Positions 10,589 through 22,409 of a stretch of DNA of 64,000 nucleotides are shown piece after piece (the stretch's first letter is position 1; each line of letters opens with the position of its first letter). The position numbers and the translations under genes are program-made. The DNA comes from Poronia punctata (lineage: Eukaryota > Ascomycota > Sordariomycetes > Xylariales > Xylariaceae). The stretch covers positions 79,770 through 143,769 of the forward strand of contig MU401544.1 in assembly GCA_022579005.1 (NCBI GenBank), written 5' to 3'. The notes under the pieces are model-generated. The model ran no database searches, was not told the DNA's origin, and was given only the letters and a program-made list of their open reading frames with translations.

Positions 10589-11779
10589 CTAGTCGAATGT
10601 AATCTTCTTTCCTTCGGGCTTGACGGCCGCTCCGGTTTTGTAAGACACGACGGCGGAATCGCCATACTTGGGGCGTTCTGGCGCGCTCTTGGTGAACGTC
10701 GCATTATCCTTCTTCGCGCCTCCCTCTCTCCTTTCTGGACGCTTCTTATCGTCGTTCTTGTTGTTGGGGGCACCGCCACTCTTATACCTCTTTTTGTACC
10801 TGACCTGGTCGTCCTCGGCAAGCTCGATCTTGAGCGTTCTGCCGTGAAGCCTATTCACCCACCACTTGCGAGTCTGGAACTTCTTTTGCTTCCCATCTTC
10901 GTTGTCGTCGGCGTCCACAAAATCATCCTCCGTCTCGACTTCCTCCTTGATCTTGACGAAGCCCTTGACAGCCCACTCTGCCGCCTCGGGCTCCCTGAAC
11001 TTCACCCAGCCGTAGCCTTTGCACTTTCCGCTGTCCTCGAACGTCGCGACCTTGACCCAGTCGATCTCGCCGCATTTCTCAAACTGCGTGCGCAGATCCT
11101 CCTCCGTTACTTGGAAGGAGAGATTGCCGACGTATATCTTCCTACTGGTATTTTTCGGTGTCGTGGCAGCTGTACCATCTTTATCCTCGCCATCGGCGGC
11201 GGATGCTTCTTTTTGCGGACGTCCTTCAAAAGACGAAGCGTTCTTGATAAGCACTTTCCGTCCCTCTAGCTCCGTCTCCGTGAGCGCCATCGCGGCAATG
11301 GCGGCGGCTTCTACGTCGAAGTCGATATATGCAAAGCCCTTGTTTTGTGGCCTATTCTGTTCCCCACCCTCGCCATTCTGCTGTCTTATCTGCTTATTCC
11401 GTTCCTTATTGGTCGGTAGATTAACTCTTGTAATGTTTTCCTCTTTTATCGTGCCCCCGGAGCAGTCCACTAGCCATTTGAACAGCTCTACTCGAGTCAA
11501 TGTGAAAGGCAGATTTCCAATCCATATTCCATAATCTGACCGCTTCTTCTCTTTCCCATCTTTCGTTTTGGGTACGTCTAGACCGTCGTCTGCTTCGTCG
11601 TCGCTAGCCGGTTTGACTGGTAATGTTTTGCCCTTTTTCAGTAGACGTTTGGCTTTCTTTGACGGCGGCTCGGGGAGGGTGAGATCGACCTCGATCTCGT
11701 CCAATTCGTTCTTGCGCTTCTTGGAGGCAGGAGAAGACGCAGCTGGTGGCGCTGACATCTCTACATCTGCGGTCGCCAT
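10589..11779 (-). CDS. NOP13: Nucleolar RNA-binding protein with two RRMs, Nop13-like
   Basis: Intronless, 396 residues. The N-terminus is basic and low-complexity, with a bipartite nuclear-signal-like KKAKRLLKKGK at 41-51. RRM1 spans about 84-180 (RNP2 IWIGNL at 85-90, RNP1 KGFAYIDF at 147-154) and has a long charged insertion. RRM2 spans about 214-320 (RNP2 IYVGNL at 215-220, RNP1 KGYGWVKF at 254-261) and is interrupted by an acidic insertion. ATFEDSGKCKG in RRM2 and the terminal GKKITFD match yeast Nop13 closely in my memory of that protein. It is expected in the nucleolus and pre-ribosomes. Yeast Nop13 is ~400 residues, so the length fits. Confidence 0.9.
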   Translation of the reverse strand: MATADVEMSAPPAASSPASKKRKNELDEIEVDLTLPEPPSKKAKRLLKKGKTLPVKPASDDEADDGLDVPKTKDGKEKKRSDYGIWIGNLPFTLTRVELFKWLVDCSGGTIKEENITRVNLPTNKERNKQIRQQNGEGGEQNRPQNKGFAYIDFDVEAAAIAAMALTETELEGRKVLIKNASSFEGRPQKEASAADGEDKDGTAATTPKNTSRKIYVGNLSFQVTEEDLRTQFEKCGEIDWVKVATFEDSGKCKGYGWVKFREPEAAEWAVKGFVKIKEEVETEDDFVDADDNEDGKQKKFQTRKWWVNRLHGRTLKIELAEDDQVRYKKRYKSGGAPNNKNDDKKRPERREGGAKKDNATFTKSAPERPKYGDSAVVSYKTGAAVKPEGKKITFD

Positions 11780-12577
11780 GATTATTGAAAAGGCTCTAAA
11801 AGCAGAAAACGGAATTGGTATTTCGTCTATTAAAAACCCGCTGCGCGATGAGCTGAGCGATCGTTTAATTGTTGCGTCGTCGACGGAGATGCAGAGGGCT
11901 AGGCAATGGTTGTTTTCGGTACTAGAAATTTTTCTGGGTCCGCTAAGATAATGATAAGGATTATGCTCTTACTGAATTGATCCTCTCTTAACCCCACCAC
12001 TGGCCCGGCTCCGCCTTTAGTCGTAGTGTCCGCTGCAGAACAGATTCAACATTGCCGGACTTCTTTATTCAATTTGAAAGTCTAGCCTGGTGAGATGACA
12101 CCTGTTTCACGCGCGTGTATTGTATGTACCTAACCTCTATGGCCATATGCTCGTACACCATTCCCATATGCTCGTACACCATTCCCATATGCTCGTACAC
12201 CATCCATTCTTGGTGTTCACCACCGCGGAGGAGGCCAGGGGCACAGTAGGTATAATAGGAAAAGAAAGGCCAATACCGGGAAATCCCACAGCTCTCCGCG
12301 CGTCTTTGCCGCATGTTCCAAGCAACGTTGATAGAGGTTCCGGAACATGTTGATCGTATTATTAGCATTGCAGATTCACGTTGCCAGTCTCACCATGCCC
12401 TGTAGATGAAAGTCTGCAGATACAGTGATGTATTAGATAGACAAAGTACCTACATAACACAGAGCGCTCATCGTTGACGAGAATCATAAACCAAGCAACG
12501 CAACGCAACGCAACAACCCATGAAACATCAAGCAAATGCGCCTGACATACCCATCTCTCTCATTTGAGACAGCTTCC
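11780..12577. other. Intergenic, holds a 21-bp triple repeat
   Basis: Upstream region of the Nop13-like gene and 3' side of the P-loop kinase gene (both minus strand). Apart from the 21-bp tandem repeat and an (ACGCA)n-like stretch near 12498-12512, nothing stands out. Confidence 0.6.
12143..12205. repeat. 21-bp tandem repeat, three copies
   Basis: Unit CCATATGCTCGTACACCATT plus C, copies at 12143, 12164 and 12185. The first two are identical and the last differs only near its end. It is non-coding, ~430 bp downstream of the kinase stop codon. Confidence 0.95.
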
Positions 12578-13470
12578 TCACTCGTGCCTCCAATTCGCAT
12601 CATCCAAACTAACAACAACCTCATGAACATTTACCCTACAATCCACAATCTGCCTCCCATTAACGAGATCATTCCCCTCCACCCTCTTCCCCGCCTCATC
12701 CTCATCCGCCGCAATGCCCGCCTCGACATGTCTCTTGACCAGCCTCTTCCTCGCAACCTCGAAATCCACATCCACGAACCACCGCTCGTCCATGAGCCCC
12801 GCAGCCGAGCGCCAAGGCTCCTTATCCAACACCACGTAATTCCCCTCGAAGACGACGATCCGATGCGTCGGTAAGATGGCGATGTCGTTCTCTTTAGGGT
12901 CTTTCACTGCGTGGTCAAAGGAAGGCGCGTACATAGTTCGGGAACCCCGTTCCCGTAGCGCTTGGACCAGGGATAGGAACGCGGGGCCGTCAAAGGTGAA
13001 TTCGGCACCTCGTCGCGCGTGCGCTGTCGCCGCGTCCGGCATGGCCGAGAGCTGGGCCCGCGTTAGGTGGTATCCGTCCATGGGCACGAAGACGGCCACC
13101 GGCGTGGCTTCTTGAGGGCGCAGTGCCGCATGTCGTGCATTAAGGGCCTGGGTTATGATTTGAGATAATGTTGTTTTCCCTTGAATGTCTTCTTAGCTTT
13201 TTTTTCTTCTTCCTTTCTTTTCCTAGAAATGTGTATAAGGGGGGAAACGCAAGATGGGTAGATAGTATACCTACCTGAGCCCGGGATGCCACCGATTGCT
13301 ATCACTTTTGCGATATGTTAGTGACCTCGTATGAATTGGCAAATAGGTTGTAAATGCATGATTTTTACGGAACTGCGATATTCGGGATACTTACTGAACC
13401 GACGGTCTTCAGGTGTCTGCTGAAACCTTTCCCATGCTTTATCAACCAAACGAGTTACTTGGTCATCCAT
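12578..13470 (-). CDS. P-loop kinase of the phosphoribulokinase/uridine kinase family (YFH7-like)
   Basis: Three exons: 13395-13470, a 30-nt micro-exon 13275-13304, and 12578-13179, giving 235 residues. The introns are 90 and 95 nt and all frames join. The Walker A motif GIPGSGKTTL (residues 32-41) is split across exons 2 and 3. Other family marks are VFVPMDGYHL (substrate-side Asp), FTFDGPAFLSL, YAPSFDH, VVFEGNYVVLDKEPW (Walker-B-like) and a RLVKRHVEAGIA lid. Relatives phosphorylate small hydroxyl metabolites such as nucleosides or sugars; the substrate here is unknown. It is cytosolic by lack of targeting signals. The start codon at 13470 gives the conserved amphipathic leader DDQVTRLVDKAWERF. 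It is divergently arranged with the gene at 13941. Confidence 0.88.
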
Positions 13471-13940
13471 CTTACCCACTCCCTACTTTCCTTTCTCGCC
13501 AGGGGGGTTATATCTATGACAGACGGCCTAGATTAAACTAATACTAGCAGAATCAGGCCGAACTTGTGAATATAATGCAATATATCTCTACCAGTCATTA
13601 ATATAATTGAAACCTCTCTCAAGTTGTAAGTCATTGGAGTGATGATGTGAAGGTCGATGGGTGACAAGCCCCTCCAAACCCCACTATTAGCTTAGCATAC
13701 CTACTCGTAGTCCGCTAAATGCACGATGATGTACAGAAAATTCCACCTCTTCTCCCTCGCATTATCAGATCACCTGCAACCCCTCGTTATACACATACAC
13801 TTTCATCGCCTCTCTATCTCAATAAACCCTCGGCGCATGGTTGGGCCGGTGTACCTACTGTTCGCCTAACACCTAGCTATAAAAATCAGTAAATACGTTC
13901 TCGACATAGCTGCAGGACGATTTCACGAGGTCTGTCGAAT
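13471..13940. other. 470-bp divergent promoter region
   Basis: It lies between the start codons of the P-loop kinase (minus) and the small hypothetical gene (plus), so it probably serves both. It contains a CCTACTCGTAG word near 13700, and I see no clear TATA box. Confidence 0.6.
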
Positions 13941-14446
13941 ATGAGCGGAGACGAAGATATTGGCTCCGGCCTGATGGCCATCGCGCTATCAGACTCGGAT
14001 GCCGAATCGGGCGGCGAAACGAAAAAGACGGCGCAAGAGAAGCGCACGGGGCAGTCGGAGGTCGAGTTCCACGAGGTGAAGCGCACATATAAAGTCAAGG
14101 TCGAGAATGGGCAAGTATGTTCCACCTAACATCTTTCTTTTGAATTTGAAAACAATCTACGACCGCCGCTTGGCAGGTGGTAGAGACAGTTGAATCGCGG
14201 CGATCGCTGACTAGGACGTAGATATGGAAGACGGTACAGTTGCCGCTCCCGCAACGGGTATTGAAGCCTGAGACGCAGACCCTGATTCACGCCGTAGAGG
14301 AATTGTATTTCTTCCGGCGCTTCTCGGAGGGTGCCCGGCTAGCCAAGTCGATTCTTGACGACGATGCCGGTGAGGGCAAGTTGGACGAGGACGCAGTCAA
14401 GACGCTTGCCTACTATGAAAAGAAATGTCTTGGCAAGCAAGGTTGA
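13941..14446 (+). CDS. Small conserved hypothetical protein
   Basis: Two exons, 13941-14114 and 14222-14446, joined by a 107-nt phase-0 intron (donor GTATGT, acceptor CGTAG), giving 132 residues. The N-terminal ~40 residues are acidic and Ser/Asp-rich (MSGDEDIGSGLMAIALSDSD), followed by a basic strand-like part (HEVKRTYKVKVENGQ). The second exon encodes a helical, TPR-like half (AVEELYFFRRFSEGARLAKS, then TLAYYEKKCLGKQG). It has no signal peptide and is likely nuclear or cytosolic. I do not recognise a named family; the second half looks conserved in character. The exon joint is supported by frame and consensus sites. Confidence 0.75.
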
Positions 14447-16693
14447 AGTCAACGCAAACGGACCGCTTGTAAGCACAATACTACATCCGCCTGCAGCGGG
14501 AAAGGGGAAAGATGGTGGCGCCGACTAACACCTACTCGCCCTAGGACTTAATAGAGCATTGTATAGGCAGCCTATATAGTCGGGATTGTGCGCCTTAGTA
14601 CAATCGTAACCCCTATGCGGTACACTTACCACTACTGCCGGAGGCGTAATCCAGACCGTCTCTGTGGCTCGCTGTTGGCTCGTCGCTTCTGGATTCTAGA
14701 ACGAGCTAGTTGTGCGGAACTGATGGTCCTGGCTATACCTTCAACTCTACACATTGCACAATCCCCATGGGCCCCTAGCGATAACCAGCATAGGCCCCGA
14801 CCGGCCGACACGTAGCAATTATTTCAGGGTCAAGTCCCGCTACCTGCGGTCTTGGCTCGTGCAGGCCTCTCAACATGTCTTTCAAACTGCAATGGTCAGT
14901 TCCCCTCTGGATTTGATGATTGGCAAAGGGTGATATTGAACGAGCTGAGACTCACAGTATCGTAGCCTTTAAAGTTTGCTAGCAATTCTCAAATACTTTA
15001 GCTCAAGATTGGAGAATAAGTTGCAGGGCGGACACACCCGCATCCAAGACTCTATCGAACACCCTTAGTAGTTAGGGCGGAAGTGAAAGGATGTGGTAGA
15101 GTGCAAATCCTCCGCGTTGATGAATATCGAAAGTCTGGTGTGTGGCCGGCATATTCCGACGTTGTTGTTTGCTTGTTGCGACCTTTGAAATCGATATTGT
15201 GACCCTGTGCAAGTGAGCCGGTCTCTATTACTTGACCTATAGCACGGATAAGAGAGCGAATCAGCAAGGACATCAGTAGAAGCCACATACCGGAGTCACG
15301 TTACAGTAGCCTAACACATGGAGTTAGCGTAGTAACGAAGGGCTCATTCATTCGCGCATGTGCCTTCGGAAAGCACCACGCTTTCGGCCGCCACCAATTT
15401 TCGGGGGCGGAACCCATCGTGTGCAACTGTCGGGGCCATCGCGGCCAGGCTATCTATATGTCTTCGAGACTAATTGAGCCAAGCGACACCGTCGTGGCGG
15501 TACAGGGATGCCAACGCCACTTCAATGCGATGAGATGTTAGGCTTCGTAAGAACTGATGTTCTTCTTTTAGTGCTCGGGACCAGCAACGCGCCGTTTGGC
15601 TATACCTACACAGGTGGTCTGTTGATGGGTTTAGAGTATCTGGTGGACCACTCAAAGCTGTGTAGCCGCTTTCCCTTTTGTAGCACGATATTTTCAGGCG
15701 TCCCATCTGGTCGGGGGCACAACCCATGCCTGAAACAGAAAAAGTCGCCCAGTTTCAGACTATTTGTGCCCCCGGCCCCTACAGCCCAAAACGTACGGAT
15801 ACCGCCGCATGGTGCTTTAGTTGATGGTAGGTAGGACTAGTCACTACGGCGGTAAGGTGAGATGCATCGACGCTCTGGGAGCCTTCGTCTACGCCCATGA
15901 GAGCGCGAAACTCACCAGGATTTCACTTGGGGCGAATTAGAGACATCCTTGATGCTCGTCTCGCTGAAACCATTATGTTGTCAGGACACGTTGTGCCTAT
16001 ATGGCCGTAGAGAAGGATGTTGACGACGGAAGATAGGTGTAGTCGGCGCTGTAACAGGTAGACAAGTCACAAGATACCTATCTGACTTACAGCATCTAGA
16101 GTTCTGCATATTGTACATGTAGGTAAGCGTATGTGCGTAACCTGCACAGTTGATAGGTAGTGTCTGTTATAAGTAATCCTGCTCGGGAGCCTCTGGGTTT
16201 GGAGACGGTTCGATCCCGGTAGGCCCATCTCAAGAAACCTCGAGAACTACCTAGGTTAGTACAAGTTGAAACGTACCTTAGAGATCATCGATTTGAAGAA
16301 GTTGCGAACAGACGATGCAAGCATTCGAAAAGCAGGAGCCAACTGAACCGATTTGGCTAGGTAGGCACGTTTCTGGCGACGCCAAGGCTGATGCTCCGCG
16401 GGTTAGTATCAGCACTTACCCTAATCAGGAAATGGTCATGGCGTATCGGAGGGGAGACGGCCTAACCGGTCTGGTGGGGCCCACGTTATACTACTGCAAG
16501 CGATACAAGGATGTGATTTTACCCTACTCGTAAATACGTAGGTACTTGTACATGTCATAATGCCACCGAGCTATAATTTGAACTTCTTCCCTTCATCGGT
16601 CAACGATGCCCTGCACAGAGTAAAATCAAGCGATCGTAGGCATGGGGCTAACGGCTATACTACGGTGGGGCCTGATTTTGACCCGCCCGGCAT

Positions 16694-16745
16694 CCATACA
16701 GGGCCTCCATACAGGGCCTCCATACAGGGCCTCCATACAGGGCCT
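16694..16745. repeat. 13-bp tandem repeat, four perfect copies
   Basis: Unit CCATACAGGGCCT repeated at 16694, 16707, 16720 and 16733 with no mismatch, in non-coding DNA. Confidence 0.95.
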
Positions 16746-18612
16746 CCTTCCTTCTTTACTTCAGGAGCCATTACGGTGGTAACAGATGTGCTGAACTTTT
16801 GGTGACTGCTGCGAACTGGCATACATGTATGCAAGTCGCCCTTCACAGACATTTATGAATAGGTTTATCTGGGCTTAGCCTTGCGCCGAATTCCGAGTCC
16901 CCCTTGCAAAGGGAGGTGCCGAGATTGCAACTGAAACGTTTTCTCATTATTTGTCTCCATGGAGTGGGAAAAACGCAGGGGGTTTCTGATATCGATACTT
17001 CCTGCCTCTCTAATGTGCATCTGGCATATATGGTGACGAATTACAACGCAACGGCACCTACAACAAATGCTGTCATCGTCTTAAACGGCAGGGTACTTGG
17101 TAGACTTTGTAGCCCAGAGACTTCCTTGGGGCCTTCAGTTTATCCCCATCATTCACTTCAGCTCTACCTTGCCATCGAAGGGGTTGTACTGTGTGGCGAG
17201 CTTTCTTACATAGTAGTATCCCCCTTTTAGGATGCCCCAAAACTGCGAGAATTAGTTTGACATTTGGTTTCATGTCATACCTCCTGGGTTCGATTCCATC
17301 AGGGCCTTCCTTGCATGTTACCTGGGGAAGCATCTCGTGCAAGTGTTATTTCTGGCCAATGAGGTATTTGAGGATATCGGTATCGTCAGCTATGCCCACC
17401 ATTTGTGCCACAGCCACAGCCGTGGAACTTCAAACCACGAGTTAAATTCTCCGCTGTAAGGCGAATCTTCCTGCGAGTAACGCCCATCAGGCTACAGCCC
17501 GTTCACCATATGCGCCTTATTGCCGGGTCCAATGTCGAGTAATAGGACTGATAGACGTACTGCAAAAATCAGTCTCAACGCCGACTTAGATCTTGTTAAA
17601 CGTTCCTCCAGTTTTGAGTATTGTGTCCATATTCAGTATTGACCGACTATCGCGCCTGACATGTTTCGATTTCTGAACGATGTACCGTCCAGCTCACATG
17701 ACGTCGCCGCTAATGCATAGTATTCCTAATATCTTGCGAATGGTCGATCCTGAGCTGCATTGAGACTCGAGCCACTTGATCTACCCATTGTTTCTGAGTT
17801 CGTTAAAGGTCGAAACTCTATTTGATCGTGACATGAGCACATCTACGAGTACACGACGCCCATCTACTCATATTACCGTGACGACTTGATCTGGAGGGTA
17901 GGGTCCCTCCTAGAATCGTTTGGTTTGTCATATGTGGACGCCTCAGGAGCACCACTACCATGTTCGAACGTGTCTCCTTAGCAAATTGGTAGTAGATTTG
18001 CGTATATCATCTAGCCAGACTCTTAATGATCACCAACAAATGTCGACGTTTACCATGATCTAACTCGTTACCACCTTATCAAGGCACTCGCCATCTCTTT
18101 CGACTCCCATAAAAGTATTCTCGCCACCCGCAGATGAATGCTACGGTAGGTACTATCTGTACCTTATACATTACCATCTGTTTACATCCTAGGGATCGTC
18201 GACGTTGGTAGCTACTTCCTAAGTATGTTATATGGGTGTAGGTACATAAGACCATTGGGGAGGTACGTTGCTGGGGTTTCTTTCCGATTTACTTGAATCC
18301 TCTTTCTTTACCTTAGGGACCAAACTGCTCTTTCCGGAAGGAATATGTTTTGTCCTACCCCAATAAAAGTGTACGTGTTACTATTTCTAGTGCGTATGTG
18401 TTGCAATTGCACGCGCACATTATTTTTTTTTCTTTTTTAAAAAAAAAAAAAGTCGGAAGACCCAAATCTCACAAAAATTGTAGGGCGTAGGCGGCGCGAC
18501 ATTCAATGTTTGATTCGCTTCACGAGAGTTGAAACATTGTTCGATCTAATAGCTACGCCGGCAAGTACAACTCTTATCAGTCAAAGCACACTCGGGCTAT
18601 CTATCTAAGGCT

Positions 18613-18807
18613 ATGAGCTTCAGAGAAGGCATCGACCCTTCGCGACCTACCGGGAGTTTTCCTTTGGCTAGGAAACCACTGTCCCCTGTCAAACTACGTC
18701 GAAACACTTGTCTCCAATCGTTCCCACCGACAGAAAAACTGTTTCGTCGCATTAAAAACGGCGATCCTGGCATTCTACGTGGTATTCTGCAACATGGGTC
18801 ATCTTGA
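18613..18807 (+). pseudogene. Possible remnant of an ankyrin/NACHT-type fungal protein
   Basis: A 64-codon frame inside the gene-poor region. Its end reads LFRRIKNGDPGILRGILQHG, which has the look of the first helix pair of an ankyrin array (GD-x-x-x-LRxxLxxG). The frame stops two residues later (SS-stop), and I find no continuing ankyrin repeats in any frame within the next kilobase. This is pattern resemblance only; it may be a chance frame. The ATG at 18613 starts MSFREGIDPSRPTGSFPL. Confidence 0.25.
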
Positions 18808-20051
18808 GGTACGCACTTAATAGGAGACGGTCACTAATGCTGGGTACCTACAGTGCCTACATGGGTACATGCTAGTTAGACAGATCCATGTCGAAGGATG
18901 TCTTGGCAATCGGGGGTCAAAGCTACGAGATCCTTGTTCGATAGGCCGTTTCACTCACCCCTGTCCCTGCAGAAACCTGGGACCCGGCCCCCCCTTTTCT
19001 AGGTCTTAGAGCTGCCTGTAGAGTCTAAGCTCTTAACGGATCCAAGCCCGATGCTACTTACGTACCTACATATAGCTAGGATAGGAAGTCATCGTGGGCT
19101 TTTTAGTCGAACCGAGCTACACTAGCTGGTAGCTTTTTGACAGGAGACACCCCCTATCGGGGAGGTTTCCGTCTGGGGGCTTGGTTTTGGCGTGGTGTAC
19201 AAGATCTCTTACAGAACCCCTTCACAGTTTCTGGCTTGATGGGGGCCTCATGGAAGCAGATGACAATGGGGTCAATATTACCTTTGATCACTCGCAAGGA
19301 GTTTACATATCCTCTGCAGTGGATTCTGTCTGGTTGTCTCTGGTCTCGACGAAGTGGTATTTATTGGGAATCCTAGTCCGTACATAGTACATGCCACTGA
19401 CCCTCGAGTAGGAGATACAGATAGATCACCACAAGGCGCTCAACAGGCACACACCACAAGAGCTATATCTCGTTTCATCGGCCGGTGTCTTTTTATGGAC
19501 TAGCACAAACGTGGTCGAGCGATGGGATCTACCCCCCCTGTTCCCCTGGCCCTGCGAGAGGAAGCGTCAAAGTAACATGGGCATAGGTGGGCCAACATGG
19601 GCTCGTCTACCCTTCACGACTTGCCGGTAACATGGCAAAATGGATTAACAAGGTAATATATGTATATACATATGCACTAGGAGATATATCATATGCATTA
19701 AGCATAGCCTTTTCCCTGCAGACATCCAACCGCGTTGCCCTTTTAGCTTCATCCTTGTCTATTATTCATCTGTCTATCATATAATATACCCCCTATAGCA
19801 CTAGAAATCCCCATACTGGAGACTGCGAAAAACGAGTGATGCGCTAATAAACAGTCCGTCTCCGGCTATCGCCTTTGAACACACCATTGTTCTCAGATCA
19901 AAGATATACCAAACCTAATCATCTTCTCTGGTAGACAACCCATCATTTCCTGTTGCGAGAGGCTTCCCCAGGTTTTGGATCATAGATTCGTTTCATTCGT
20001 TCCTGCGCCCTGGGATCTACCGACACATAGACACAGTTAGTTCGAGTGGTG

Positions 20052-22409
20052 ATGGCCCATATAGCGGCTTGCATGATAGACAGCGATGGCGAAACCCATA
20101 GCCTCAAGAGCTATATAGCAAACCCCTTCTCGGCCAAAGCATCCTCGGAATCGGTAAGCCCGTGTACAAGCGACGCACTCTCACCGTGGGAACCAGTTGG
20201 CAGTATAGCTCATGGTCTGTTGGTTGCAGTTAATTTCGGTTCACTCAGTCCAGTCGGCTCCCTCTATCGATGAGAAGAGACCGTTCGGCCGGAGGATGCA
20301 CAACCAGGAGCCACGCAAGTACGCGCTATTTCCTAAAGAACAGCAGTTGCCGCCGCTTGCGGTAGGGAAGCCTCTGGATCCGGAACAAGCTTTCGCCGCC
20401 GCCATGGCACTGTCTCCAGATAGATCGGACAAGTCGGGCCCGTCGAATGGGCTTCTGCTGAGAATAAAGGAGCACAACTTGAACCGGAGGAGGAAGGTCA
20501 GTGTGCCTGAGCTGGGGCCTATGACAACGGTGCAAGAGGTTTCGATGGACTCTCGTATGTTGCTACACGATGACCCCCTGAATACACCTTCTAGGCGGCC
20601 TCCTGAGCTGACGGAAACTAGCTACGATCCCTGGACGACCGGATCTTCATGAGCGCTCTATCAGCACACCTGTGAATACACTGCGGTTGAATTTGCGTCC
20701 AGGGCCTGCAGCAGCTAGAACAACGTGCTCGAGGGAGACGGGAGCTCACGTACAGCATTGCATGCCCACGTTACCACCTAGGCAACCACTATCTCCAAGG
20801 GATCTTGCACCACTTACAATACCTACTCAAGATGGGGCTTCGGCATCTATTGCGTCTAAACCTCCACTCGGCCAGCTTAGGATAGGGACCAATCAACATG
20901 CACCACCTGTACGACCGCCTCGTCCGGATGAGTCACCGAGAACGAGACTCCCTTTCACACCCTTTACACCGCTCTCGTCCACTAGTTCGGGTTTCACGCC
21001 AAGGTCTGCCACTACTTATATGACAGCTTCGACTATCCCAACCCCTGTCTCTGCCCCGGTTGAGACTCGCCATTCTCCAACCCCTTGGGGGAAGGCACAT
21101 TTGGGGGGAGCCTCGATAACGCCGCAAATCCAGGACACCAATGGTTCGGCGCCGACGCACAAGAGAGGTAACTCGGAGCCGGGAAGCATCATGGAGCGTG
21201 GAAGGCCCCGAAAGCGGACAGACGGCACTCTTATTGGCGTCAGTCACAGACGGGCCGAATCAAAGTATAGCTTTAGCGCTGAGCGGAGAGCGTTCGAGAC
21301 GCTCCCCCAAGGCTTCAAACCCAACGAGGCAGCTGAGAAGATGGATCAGACGGATATTGCCCATTTGCAACAACAGGCTCTCGGCCAGGCCATGAGATTT
21401 GAGGTGTTGAAGAAAGAGGACGTGGATAGCCTCTCAAAGGTAAGCCGATCAGATCAATCAGCAAGGGTTATAGAGCTACGTATTGACAAAATCCCAGGAG
21501 CTTCGCCAACTCGATGAGAGAACCGAGTATCTACGCCATACATATACTTCTCTACGTGCTGGGCGCCGGAACCTTCAGTCCAGAATATGCCAGTATCTGC
21601 GGTCTCCACGCGTAGCGAAGTTCAGCTACGAGGCCATGCTGAGACAGGAAGAGACACTAGGGGAACTCGATGCGTCTATCGACGACTGGGTCACCAAACT
21701 GGAACACGCTGAGAATCGGCGCACCCGCGTCAGACAAAAGCTGTTAGAACATGTCGCTGCGGCGGCCATTATGTCTACAACGACGGATCTGGCCAAGGCT
21801 GGTGAAGGCCTGCAACAGACTACCGGTACAGGCCCACGGGTGCAACCTAGCGCTGGCGATGTTGCAACGCCACCTCGCAGTCCCATCCAATGGGGGACAT
21901 TCCTCGATTGCTCGCCTTCGCCCGATTCGTCTCCCCAGCGTGTTGTCGCCCGAGTACCGTCTGCCATTATCGAGGAGGATGAGGACAGCAAATCCCGCCG
22001 TAGCCGTTTCAGCAGCCGCAGTCATCTCAGCAGCCGTACTCAGTCGGCTCTTCAGCGTATGGAGAGCATCCGCATCTACGCCGACAGCGACGTGTATGCT
22101 CTACTTGAAGACGTAGAGAACGAGTTCACCAAGCTAGATGAGAATTCTGGCACTGCTAGCCCCGAACGGCTCTCTGTGCGACCGCCCCACGGTGACAGTG
22201 GGAAGCCTCTGCAACAAGCTTACAGCCGGGATGTTCTGAGCCGTGGCTCCCCATCGGCCCCATCGGCCCCAACCAAGACGTTCACTAGAATGCCACCTTT
22301 ATCACCCCCTGCGCCTTCGCCACCGATGAAGAACTCCCCCACCAAGGACGGCGATGTGTTTCTGACGTCGGCTGTCTTCCAACCCCATCAAGCTAGTATC
22401 ACCGCATAA
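20052..22409 (+). CDS. Up-regulated-during-septation (Uds1) family coiled-coil protein
   Basis: Four exons: 20052-20153, 20230-20554, 20622-21439 and 21498-22409, giving 718 residues. The introns are 76, 67 and 58 nt. The second intron is firm because it restores MDSPTIPGRPDLHERSIS across a frame change. Conserved parts are YALFPKE, then SGPSNGLLLRIKEHNLNRRR and KVSVPELGPMTTVQEVSMDS, which are characteristic of Uds1 proteins, and a basic coiled coil at about 416-505 that includes LRAGRRNLQSRICQYLRSPR and NRRTRVRQKLLEHVAAAA. The middle and C-terminal parts are Pro/Ser-rich and disordered. The family is linked to septation and polarised growth in moulds. The first exon is the weakest part: it rests on a GTAAGC donor, a TTGCAG acceptor and phase 0. 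A fallback start is the ATG at 20296. Confidence 0.88.

Larger units (their letters stand above)
14447..20051. other. 5.6-kb gene-poor region
   Basis: No intact gene is seen. It contains a 13-bp quadruple repeat (16694-16745), a T-run/A-run inverted pair (about 18422-18453) and one short frame at 18613-18807 that may be a remnant of an ankyrin-type protein. Two stretches resemble tRNA T-arms (near 16197 and 17280) but do not fold into tRNAs. Base composition is near that of the genic parts, unlike the AT-rich 22.4-26 kb stretch, so this may be decayed coding or mobile-element DNA rather than simple spacer. Confidence 0.5.

Noticed and set aside
16190..16220. tRNA T-arm-like GGTTCGATCCC
   Set aside because: The T-stem does not pair over five bases and no acceptor, D- or anticodon arm can be drawn around it.
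17278..17305. Second T-arm-like GGGTTCGATTCC
   Set aside because: Only two stem pairs form and there is no anticodon arm at the proper distance.
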